DNA of 64,000 nt from [Empedobacter] haloabium. Lineage in GTDB: Bacteria > Pseudomonadota > Gammaproteobacteria > Burkholderiales > Burkholderiaceae_D. The stretch lies in contig CP136508.1 of NCBI GenBank assembly GCA_008011715.2, forward strand, positions 62,001 to 126,000, written 5' to 3'. Shown piece by piece: positions 57,036 through 64,000 of this stretch; position 1 is the first letter of the stretch, and every line of letters starts with the position of its first letter. The notes under the pieces are model-generated. The model had not been told where the DNA came from. It ran no database searches and was given only the letters and a program-made list of their open reading frames with translations. The position numbers and the translations under genes are program-made.

Positions 57036-58352
57036 TCAGAGCGCCGGCACCGGCAGCTCGGCCCGGTTGCGGCTGCAGGCCCGGGCATACTGGGCCAGCA
57101 CGCGGCCGATCTTGTGCTGCACCAGCGCCTGTGCGCGCGTGCTCAACTGGCCCTGCAGCACGTCCAGGTACTGGTCCGGCAGGTGCTGGGACAGCAGTGG
57201 CAGCGGGATCTCGCGCGCATCGAGATTGAGGAACAGGCGCTGCACGGCGGCGGCCACCTCCGGCTCACCCCAGTAGTAGCGGCACCGGTCGGAGAGGCCA
57301 TAGCGGCGCAGCACGCGCTGCTCGTCGCTGCTGCCGGCGTAGTGCGCGCGCCAGTGCTGCGGTTTGGCGAGCATGACATCCTCGAGCACCTGCATCAGGC
57401 GCGAGCGCTGCGCCGGCACCACCAGTTCGTCCTCGATCTGGCACAGCGCCAGCAGGGCCTCGCGCAGCGCGAACGTGGCCGCGGGCCCCACCTTCAGGAT
57501 GGCAAAGTGGTCGCGCACCATCGCATGCAGGCTGGCCTCGCGCTGGTAGTCGGTGGAATGCGCTTCGAATACCAGGCCGGGATGGCCCGCCAGCCATTCC
57601 GACAGCGCCGCCGCCTGGCGTGGATCGTAATGCTGGATATGGCTGGCGTCGAAGTCCACGCCCGGCTGCACCACCAGCGCGACCACGCGGCGCCACGCGT
57701 CGCGCAGACCCGCTGCCGCGAAGGCCTGGCGGTGCACTTCCAGTGTGCGCGCGGCGGCACTCGGTGCCGTCGGCGCGCCGGCATCGGCCAGGGCCGCCTC
57801 GCCGCCGGGCACTGGCACTTCGGTGCCGATCACGTACACGGGCGGTGGCAGGCCGGCAGCGGCGGCCGCGGCTTCGGCGGCCTCGCACAGGCGGGCGGAG
57901 CGCAGGGCTACCGTCTCGTCGCTCAGGCGCTCCGGGTCGTCGGCGCAGCGCATGCTGCAGTCCAGGTGAATCTTGTGGAAGCCCGCGCCGGCATAGGCCG
58001 CGACCAGGGTTTCCGCATGGGCCATTGCCGTTGCCGCGTCCTGGCGCTGCCACGCGTTCGGACCGAGATGGTCGCCGCCCAGGATAAGGCGCTCGGCCGG
58101 GAAGGCCTGTTCGCGCGCCAGTTGCAGCAAGTGTTCGCGGAACTGTGCCGGCGTCATGCCCGTGTAGCCGCCGAACTGGTCGACCTGGTTCGACGTGGCC
58201 TCCACCAGCAGGGGCGTATCGTAGGCGAGCGCCACGCGCATCGCGGCGCGCAGCACCAAAGGGTGGCTGCAGCAGACGCTGTACAGGCCGACGGCCGCGC
58301 CGCGGCGATGCTGCTGCACGATGCGCTGGACGGGGGAGAAGGTCTGGTTCAT
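57036..58352 (-). CDS. agaZ: AgaZ/KbaZ-family tagatose-6-phosphate protein
   Basis: A 438-residue protein of the D-tagatose-bisphosphate aldolase non-catalytic subunit family (KbaZ/GatZ/AgaZ). Motifs include GLYSVCCSHPLVLRAAM, LVEATSNQVDQFGGYTGM, LILGGDHLGPNAW and KIHLDCSMRC. In the E. coli pathways it supports the class II aldolase; a kinase role for tagatose 6-phosphate has also been proposed for AgaZ. No catalytic AgaY/KbaY partner is in the window. Its start overlaps the ROK kinase stop (ATGA). Confidence 0.87.
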   Translation of the reverse strand: MNQTFSPVQRIVQQHRRGAAVGLYSVCCSHPLVLRAAMRVALAYDTPLLVEATSNQVDQFGGYTGMTPAQFREHLLQLAREQAFPAERLILGGDHLGPNAWQRQDAATAMAHAETLVAAYAGAGFHKIHLDCSMRCADDPERLSDETVALRSARLCEAAEAAAAAAGLPPPVYVIGTEVPVPGGEAALADAGAPTAPSAAARTLEVHRQAFAAAGLRDAWRRVVALVVQPGVDFDASHIQHYDPRQAAALSEWLAGHPGLVFEAHSTDYQREASLHAMVRDHFAILKVGPAATFALREALLALCQIEDELVVPAQRSRLMQVLEDVMLAKPQHWRAHYAGSSDEQRVLRRYGLSDRCRYYWGEPEVAAAVQRLFLNLDAREIPLPLLSQHLPDQYLDVLQGQLSTRAQALVQHKIGRVLAQYARACSRNRAELPVPAL

Positions 58353-59299
58353 GGCTGGGATCCGGCGGTTGAAGTGGCTTGACGGGCCAGCAGCGCGGCG
58401 CCGCGCGCACCGCCGGCGGCGCCGAAGCGCGGCGGCAGGATCGGCGGCACGCGCACGCCACGGAACAGGTGGCGCTGCACGGCGGCCGGCAGTTGCTGGT
58501 ACAGGTGGGAGAGATTCGACAGCCCGCCGCCCAGCACGATGGCATGCGGATCGCAAGCGAGCACGATGCCGGCCAGCGCATGGCCCAGCAGGTCGAGGTG
58601 GACGCCCAGGGCCCGGGTCGCGGCCGCGTCGCCGGTGGCGTCGCGCGCCACGATAGCCAGCGGCTCGGCGCCGCTGCCGCCGTAGTGGGCATGCAGGCTG
58701 CTCATGCCAGGCCCGGACACGTAGCGCTCCAGGCAGCCCTGCTTGCCGCACGGGCACTCCAGCAGCGGCAGCGCATGGCGCGCCAGCAGCGGTGCCGGTA
58801 TCGTCCAGTGGCCCCATTCGCCGGCAATGCCGTTGAAGCCGCGCTGCAGCCGCCCCTCGGCGCAATAGCCGCCGCCCGCGCCGGTGCCGACGATGGCGCC
58901 GAACATCGTCGGCAGGCCGTCAGCCGCGCCGCCTTGCGCTTCGGAGAGCGCGAAGCACTGGCAATCGTTGCCGATCGCGACCGGTCGCTCGAGCGCCTGC
59001 TGCAGCGTCGCCGCCACCTCGCGGCCGTTCAGCGCCGGCACGTTCGAGCTGACCTGGCGGCCGGTGGCCGTATCGATGATGCCCGGCAGGCCGATCCCGA
59101 CCGGGGCGCGGCCACGCAGTGCCGCATCGCCGCGTGTCACCAGGCCGACGATGGCGGCGACAAACGCGGCAAAGTCGACGCCGGGCGTGGCGATCCGTTC
59201 GCGGAAGACTTCGGCAAAGGCGCCGTCGTACGCCACCAGTTCGATCTTGGTGCCGCCGATGTCGATGCCGTGCCAGCCGTGGCGCTCAGCGCTGCTCAT
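58349..59299 (-). CDS. agaK: ROK-family amino sugar kinase (probable GalNAc kinase)
   Basis: A 316-residue sugar kinase. The ATP site is GIDIGGTKIELVAYDG. The catalytic region is RPVAIGNDCQCFALSE (Asp), with GTGAGGGYCAEG. The ROK zinc site is complete (ECPCGKQGCLERYVSG with upstream His). Sequence alone would suggest an N-acetylglucosamine kinase; position between agaS and agaZ points to GalNAc. It overlaps both neighbours by four bases. Confidence 0.85.
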   Translation of the reverse strand: MSSAERHGWHGIDIGGTKIELVAYDGAFAEVFRERIATPGVDFAAFVAAIVGLVTRGDAALRGRAPVGIGLPGIIDTATGRQVSSNVPALNGREVAATLQQALERPVAIGNDCQCFALSEAQGGAADGLPTMFGAIVGTGAGGGYCAEGRLQRGFNGIAGEWGHWTIPAPLLARHALPLLECPCGKQGCLERYVSGPGMSSLHAHYGGSGAEPLAIVARDATGDAAATRALGVHLDLLGHALAGIVLACDPHAIVLGGGLSNLSHLYQQLPAAVQRHLFRGVRVPPILPPRFGAAGGARGAALLARQATSTAGSQP

Positions 59300-60438
59300 G
59301 GTTGATCGTGACGGTGGATGGTCACGCCCTGGACGACGCGGTTGACGGTGCCGTCGGCGAAGGGATTGTCCGGCGTCAGCCCCAGCGCGGCCGACTGGTG
59401 CAGCGCATACTGCTGCGCCATCAGCAGCCACAGAGGCGCCAACCAGGCATCGGCCCAAGCCGGGACATCGGCGGCGAAATCGCCGTCGCGGCCGACCGTC
59501 ACGCAGCCGCCGGCCACGCCATCGCGGCGCAGCTCGTCGAGCAGGTCCTGCTCATAGCGCTGCGCCAGCGTGGCGCTGCCGCGGAGCAGCACTACCAGCG
59601 TTTGCGCGTTCAGGGCCGACTTGGGACCATGGCGGAAACCCAGCGGCGTTTCGGCCAGGGCCAGCACGCGGCCGCCCGTCAGTTCCAGGATCTTCAGCGC
59701 CGACTCCTTCGCCAGCGCTTCCAGCGGGCCGCTGCCCAGGTAGACCACCCGCTGCACCGGCCGCGCGGCCAGCGCCGCTACCGGCGCGGCCCAGTCCCGC
59801 AGCGCCTGTTCGGCCAGCGCGGCCAGTTGCGGCAGCCGCTCCGCATACCGTTCCTTGCCCAGCACGGCCAATGCCGCCAGCAGCATGCAGGTAAAGCTGC
59901 TGGTCATCGCGAAGCCGCGGTCGCAGCTGGCCGGCGGCATCAGGAGGTTCAATACACGACCGCCTGGATGGTCCGCATGCTGCCGTGCCAGCGCGCCCTC
60001 GGCGTTGCAGGTGATGTTCAGGAAGCGCGCGTCGCGGACCACGTCGCGCACCAGCTCCACGGCGGCCAGGCTTTCCGGGCTGTTGCCGCTGCGGGCGAAC
60101 GACACCAGCAATGTCGGCACGTCATGGCGCAGGTACAGGTCCGGGTGCGTCAGCAGGCTGGTGGTCGCCACCGCGCGCACCTGGGCAGGCCAGCAGCGAT
60201 CCAGTTCGTCGGCCACGATGGCGCCCACGTAAGCCGAACTGCCGGCGCCGGTCAGGATCACGCGCTGGGCCGGATTGTTCAGGCGCTCGCCCAGGAAGGC
60301 CGCGATCGCCGGCTGTGCCGCACACAAGTCGTCGCGCAGCGCGCGCCAGACTGCCGGCTGCTGGGCGATCTCTTCGGCGGTGGCGAGGCCGTCGATGTCG
60401 CGCCAGGCTTGAGGATCGCGGTTCAGGAGATGGGTCAT
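59296..60438 (-). CDS. agaS: Galactosamine-6-phosphate deaminase/isomerase AgaS
   Basis: A 380-residue protein with two SIS domains (ILTGAGSSAYVGAIVADEL with LLVSFARSGNSPESLAAVEL, and VVYLGSGPLEALAKESALKI). It ends GVTIHRH. AgaS converts galactosamine 6-phosphate to tagatose 6-phosphate and ammonia. It is the first gene of the operon and begins at the divergent regulatory region. It overlaps the kinase start by four bases. Confidence 0.88.
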   Translation of the reverse strand: MTHLLNRDPQAWRDIDGLATAEEIAQQPAVWRALRDDLCAAQPAIAAFLGERLNNPAQRVILTGAGSSAYVGAIVADELDRCWPAQVRAVATTSLLTHPDLYLRHDVPTLLVSFARSGNSPESLAAVELVRDVVRDARFLNITCNAEGALARQHADHPGGRVLNLLMPPASCDRGFAMTSSFTCMLLAALAVLGKERYAERLPQLAALAEQALRDWAAPVAALAARPVQRVVYLGSGPLEALAKESALKILELTGGRVLALAETPLGFRHGPKSALNAQTLVVLLRGSATLAQRYEQDLLDELRRDGVAGGCVTVGRDGDFAADVPAWADAWLAPLWLLMAQQYALHQSAALGLTPDNPFADGTVNRVVQGVTIHRHDQP

Positions 60439-60737
60439 CGAAAATAAAAGAAAGTAGAAGTTTCATGAAGCGTAGTCTCGTCATTTCGAAAAGTCAATTA
60501 AGAAAGTGAAACGAAAGAAAATCCGCCATCATGTTTCGCGCTGGCGGTCATTCCCCTGCGTTGCCCGCGCTGAAATGTGGTCAAATCGCCACGATAAAGA
60601 AAGTTTGCGGCGCAGCATTGGGCTAAACCGAAAGATAAATCGGCCTAAAGAACAAAATTACTTTTCTTTTTATTGACGCTTACGTTTTTCGTTTCTAAAG
60701 TAGGCCTGTCAAAACCGCAATGCTTTCGGATCGTTCG
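60439..60737. promoter_or_regulatory. Divergent aga/GH31 control region with AgaR-type CTTTC boxes
   Basis: The 299-bp AT-richer gap has six exact CTTTC/GAAAG pentamers: GAAAG at 60450, 60502, 60513, 60599, 60630 and CTTTC at 60723. CTTTC in multiple copies is the reported AgaR signature. Minus-strand promoter for agaS: TTGACT (60492-60497), 17 bp, TACGCT (60469-60474). Plus-strand promoter for the glycosidase: TTGACG (60673-60678), 17 bp, TAAAGT (60696-60701), with TTTTTCGTTTC filling the spacer. Both transcripts are therefore likely AgaR-repressed. Confidence 0.75.
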
Positions 60738-63700
60738 ATGAAAACACGTCTCGCAGCTGTCCTGTTCCTGGCCACAATGGCCGCCCACGCGGCGCCGGTT
60801 GGCAACCTGCGTACCCTGACGGCCGATGGCCCGCAGGGCTGGCGCATCGTTACCGACACGGGCGCCCGCCTGCGCGTCAGCCTGCCGCGCGTGGACGTGC
60901 TGCATGTGGAAGCCGCCGCGCCGGGGCTGGAGTTCACGGGGCCGGGCGACAAGGCGGCGGCCATCGTCGTCGGCCAGCCCGCGTCCGATGTGGCGCCGGT
61001 CCTGCGCGACGCGGGCGACCACGTGCTGATCGAGACCGCCGCCCTGGCGCTGCGCATCGATCGCAAGCCGCTGCGCTTGTCGCTGTACCGCGCCGGGAAT
61101 CGCGACGCGCTGTGGCGCGAGGTGGAGCCGCTGGAACTGACCAAGGGCCAGAGTGTGCAAGTGCTGTCCAGCGACAAGGACGAGCGCTTCTTCGGCGGCG
61201 GCCAGCAGAACGGCCGTTTCGAATTCAAGGGGCGCCAGCTGGAGGTATCGTATTCGGGCGGCTGGGAGGAGGGCGACCGTCCCAGCCCGGCGCCATTTCT
61301 CATGAGCTCGCGCGGCTGGGGCATGCTGCGCAATACCTGGGCGGACGGCAGCTATGACCTGCGCGACGCCAACCAGGCGACCTTGCAGCACGCCGAGAGC
61401 CGCTTCGACGCGTACTACTTCGTCGGCAGGGATGTGCGCGACGTGCTGGCGCGGTACACCGAGTGGACCGGGCGTCCGCCCCTGCTGCCGCGCTGGGCGC
61501 TGGAATACGGCGATGCGGACTGCTACAACGACGGCGACAACGTGAAAAAGCCCGGCACCGTGCCGCCGGGGTGGAGCGACGGCCCCACCGGCACCACGCC
61601 GGACGTGGTCGAGAGCGTGGCAAAGCGCTACCGCGAGCACGACATGCCGGGCGGCTGGATCCTGCCGAACGACGGCTATGGCTGTGGCTACAAGGCGCTG
61701 CCGGAAACCGTGCAGGGCCTGGCGAAATACGGTTTCCGCACCGGCCTGTGGACCGAGAACGGCGTCGACAAGATCGCCTGGGAAGTGGGCCAGGCCGGCA
61801 GCCGCGTGCAGAAGCTGGACGTGGCATGGACCGGAAAAGGTTATCAATTCTCGCTGGACGCCAACAAGTCGGCCTATGACGGCATCGTGCACAACTCCGA
61901 CAGCCGCCCCTTCATCTGGACCGTGATGGGCTGGGCCGGCACCCAGCGCTACGCCGTGGCGTGGACGGGCGACCAGAGCGCCAGCTGGGACTACATCCGC
62001 TGGCACGTGCCGACCTTGATCGGCTCCGGCCTGTCCGGCCAGGCCTATGCCACCGGCGACGTCGATGCCATCTTCGGCGGCAGCCCGGAAACCTACACGC
62101 GCGACCTGCAGTGGAAAGCCTTTACGCCGGTGTTGATGGGCATGTCCGGCTGGGCCGCCGCGGAGCGCAAGCATCCGTGGTGGTTCGATGAACCCTATCG
62201 CTCGATCAACCGGCGCTACCTGAAGCTCAAGATGCGCCTCACGCCCTACATGTACGGCCTGGCGCGCGAGGCCGAGACGACGGGGGCGCCGCTGGTGCGC
62301 GGCCTGATGTGGGACTACCCGGCCGATCCGGCCGCGTGGACCGAAGCCTACAAATACCAGTTCCTGCTGGGACGCGACCTGCTGGTGGCGCCGGTGTACC
62401 GCAGCCAGGCCGTGTCGCAGGGCTGGCGCAAGGGCATCCACCTGCCGCAGGGCCGCTGGATCGATTACTGGGACGGCCGCCAAGCCACGGCGGGTGCGGC
62501 GGGGCGCGACCTCGACGTGCAGGTCACGCTGGACAAGCTGCCGGTATTCGTGCGCGCCGGCGCGATCCTGCCGATGTATCCCGATATGCTATACGACGGC
62601 CACAAGCCGAAGGACGTGCTGACGCTCGACCTGTATCCGGAAGGCGACTCGAGCTACACCTTGTACGAGGACGACGGCAACACGCGCCAGTACCGGCAGG
62701 GCGCGTTCAGCACCCAACAACTTCGCATGCGCGCCGAGGGCGCGGACGTGCGCGTCGATATCGATCCGGTCGACGGCAGCTATGCCGGTCAGCTGGCGCA
62801 GCGCGGCTATGCCTTGCGCATGCTGGCGATGCGCCGTCCCGCGACCGTCGCGGCCAACGGTGTCGCGCTGACGGCGCATGCCAGCCGCGTCGACTTCGAC
62901 GCCGCCATCACCGGCTGGTGGTTCGACGCGGCCGAGCGCCAGGGCACACTGCACGTCAAGACCGCCAGCCAGGACATCCGCCAGCCGCTGGCGTTCGACA
63001 TCAAAGGCGCCCTCGGCCTGCGCGACGACGACCCGTTCCCGGCAGCGCCCGTGCCCGGCCGGGCGCTGCCGGCCGACGCGATGGTGGTGGTAAACCGTCC
63101 CGCCGAGGAAGCGGGGCACCCTCTGGAGAAGGCATTCGACGCCGATCCCGCCACCTGGTTCCGCACCGTGCGCAGCCAGGCCGTGCGCAGCGGCCCCCAC
63201 GAATGGGTGATCGGTTTCACGGAGCGGCGCCTGATCGACGGGATCGAGCTGGCACCGCGCACCGACCAGCACTGGCGCCATGGCCAGATTCGCGACTACG
63301 AAATCTATGTGGCCGACAACAACGGCGACTGGGGCGGCCCGGTCCAGCGTGGCCGGCTGGTGCTGCGCGAAGGCACGCAGGCAATCGCCTTCCCGCCCAC
63401 TGCGGGCCGTCTGCTGCGCTTCCGCGTGCTGAGCACGCAGAACCCGGAAGGCGACGGCGCGGCAGCAACCGATCCGATGGTCACGGCCGCGCAGGGCGAT
63501 GCAGCGCGTGCCCACAACGCCACATTGCCGCAGGAGGTAGGGCCGATCACCTTGTCCACGTTCCGCGTCCTGGAACATCGCGCGCCAGAGACGGCGGAGC
63601 GCCAACTGTACCTGTCCGATCTGGCGCTGCCGCGCGGCGTGGCGCGCGACAAGCCGGCCGGCAAGGCGGGTGCCGAGGCGATGCGCATGAACGGCCTGCG

Positions 63701-64000
63701 CTTTCGCAAGGGCCTCGGCGTAGGCGCGAACAGCCGCATCGACGTGGCCCTGGCCGGCAACTGGACTTTGCTGCGCGCCGACCTGGGCGTGGACGACAGC
63801 TGCCGCGCCGCCGGGGGCCTGCAGTTCCAGGTATGGAGCGGCACACGCCTGCTGTACGACAGCGGCTTGGTCACGGCGCCGGCCGTCGTCAAGCCGGAAA
63901 TCGACGTGCGCGGGCTCTCGAGCCTCAGCCTGCGCACGCTGGGCGCGCGTGGCGCCCGTCCGGCCCAGGTCTGCGCCAACTGGGCCAATGCCGTGTTGAC
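60738..64000 (+). CDS. Secreted GH31 glycosidase, probable alpha-N-acetylgalactosaminidase (partial, runs off window)
   Basis: At least 1087 residues, with no stop before the window end. Signal peptide MKTRLAAVLFLATMAAHA. A GH31 N-terminal beta domain leads to the barrel. The likely nucleophile is Asp361 (QKLDVAW, replacing the usual WxDMNE) and the acid/base is Asp412 (WTGDQSASWDY). The TYTRDLQWKAFTPVLMGMSGW block follows. A discoidin-like F5/8C domain (about 793-910) and an NPCBM domain (about 955 onward) come after, both carbohydrate-binding. The non-canonical nucleophile region and aga operon context suggest the GalNAc-specific GH31 branch. The substrate is inferred. Confidence 0.8.
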   Translation, partial: MKTRLAAVLFLATMAAHAAPVGNLRTLTADGPQGWRIVTDTGARLRVSLPRVDVLHVEAAAPGLEFTGPGDKAAAIVVGQPASDVAPVLRDAGDHVLIETAALALRIDRKPLRLSLYRAGNRDALWREVEPLELTKGQSVQVLSSDKDERFFGGGQQNGRFEFKGRQLEVSYSGGWEEGDRPSPAPFLMSSRGWGMLRNTWADGSYDLRDANQATLQHAESRFDAYYFVGRDVRDVLARYTEWTGRPPLLPRWALEYGDADCYNDGDNVKKPGTVPPGWSDGPTGTTPDVVESVAKRYREHDMPGGWILPNDGYGCGYKALPETVQGLAKYGFRTGLWTENGVDKIAWEVGQAGSRVQKLDVAWTGKGYQFSLDANKSAYDGIVHNSDSRPFIWTVMGWAGTQRYAVAWTGDQSASWDYIRWHVPTLIGSGLSGQAYATGDVDAIFGGSPETYTRDLQWKAFTPVLMGMSGWAAAERKHPWWFDEPYRSINRRYLKLKMRLTPYMYGLAREAETTGAPLVRGLMWDYPADPAAWTEAYKYQFLLGRDLLVAPVYRSQAVSQGWRKGIHLPQGRWIDYWDGRQATAGAAGRDLDVQVTLDKLPVFVRAGAILPMYPDMLYDGHKPKDVLTLDLYPEGDSSYTLYEDDGNTRQYRQGAFSTQQLRMRAEGADVRVDIDPVDGSYAGQLAQRGYALRMLAMRRPATVAANGVALTAHASRVDFDAAITGWWFDAAERQGTLHVKTASQDIRQPLAFDIKGALGLRDDDPFPAAPVPGRALPADAMVVVNRPAEEAGHPLEKAFDADPATWFRTVRSQAVRSGPHEWVIGFTERRLIDGIELAPRTDQHWRHGQIRDYEIYVADNNGDWGGPVQRGRLVLREGTQAIAFPPTAGRLLRFRVLSTQNPEGDGAAATDPMVTAAQGDAARAHNATLPQEVGPITLSTFRVLEHRAPETAERQLYLSDLALPRGVARDKPAGKAGAEAMRMNGLRFRKGLGVGANSRIDVALAGNWTLLRADLGVDDSCRAAGGLQFQVWSGTRLLYDSGLVTAPAVVKPEIDVRGLSSLSLRTLGARGARPAQVCANWANAVL

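Noticed and set aside
60645..62483. A 612-codon minus-strand frame at the right end
   Set aside because: The plus strand encodes a signal peptide and GH31 catalytic motifs in one continuous frame to the window end; the minus frame is its shadow.

Overview
This 64 kb window is GC-rich chromosomal DNA. It is densely packed, with high-GC third codon positions throughout. The gene set points to a betaproteobacterium of the Oxalobacteraceae, most like Massilia, Duganella or a relative. The pointers are a PEP-CTERM protein, a two-subunit arginine succinyltransferase, a queA-tgt-yajC-secD-secF block and intergenic GGGGTCTGTCCCC-type repeats. This placement is inference from gene content; no rRNA or tRNA gene was seen. 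No phage, insertion sequence, integrase or CRISPR array was recognised.

Layout, left to right. 0-5.4 kb: the tail of an unidentified gene, a dicarboxylate/amino acid symporter, a lone amino-acid ABC ATPase, pyrC, a DUF3025 protein and a Gfo/Idh/MocA oxidoreductase. 5.4-8.5 kb: a PEP-CTERM protein with three 15-residue repeats, an MFS transporter with a coupled 42-residue membrane peptide, and an acyltransferase. 8.5-12.6 kb: a BlaI repressor, an M56 membrane protease fused to an M23 peptidase domain, and a TonB-dependent receptor. Two near-identical 16-bp palindromes sit on the promoter, and the acyltransferase closes the unit. 12.6-20.5 kb: recG divergent from queA-tgt, then yajC-secD-secF. 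20.5-26.2 kb: a probable cellobionic acid module (GPH symporter, GH94 phosphorylase, gluconokinase, LacI-type regulator) with two matching LacI operators.

26.3-33.8 kb is a mixed stretch: an FRG-domain protein, a WYL regulator, a glutathione S-transferase, a metal-type two-component system, an esterase-like hydrolase, an HDOD protein and a MarR regulator. 33.9-47.2 kb is the arginine succinyltransferase (AST) pathway: an ArgR-like regulator, astC, the two astA subunits, astD with a one-base frameshift, astB, the giant NAD-glutamate dehydrogenase, then astE. Together they would convert arginine to glutamate and on to 2-oxoglutarate. 47.2-53.1 kb: a small membrane protein, an old-yellow-enzyme oxidoreductase, a HAD hydrolase, an amino acid permease and an S9 peptidase.

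53.3-64 kb is an N-acetylgalactosamine (GalNAc) system. A tightly packed six-gene operon on the minus strand carries agaS, a ROK kinase, agaZ, agaR, a deacetylase and a sugar-porter permease. It diverges from a large secreted GH31 glycosidase that runs off the window end. The 299-bp divergent region holds six CTTTC/GAAAG pentamers, the known AgaR signature, so the glycosidase probably supplies GalNAc to the operon.

The most informative signals are the two operator-linked sugar modules (cellobionate and GalNAc), the BlaI-M56/M23-TonB receptor unit with its operators, the frameshift in astD, and the family of short palindromic repeats that abut stop codons.
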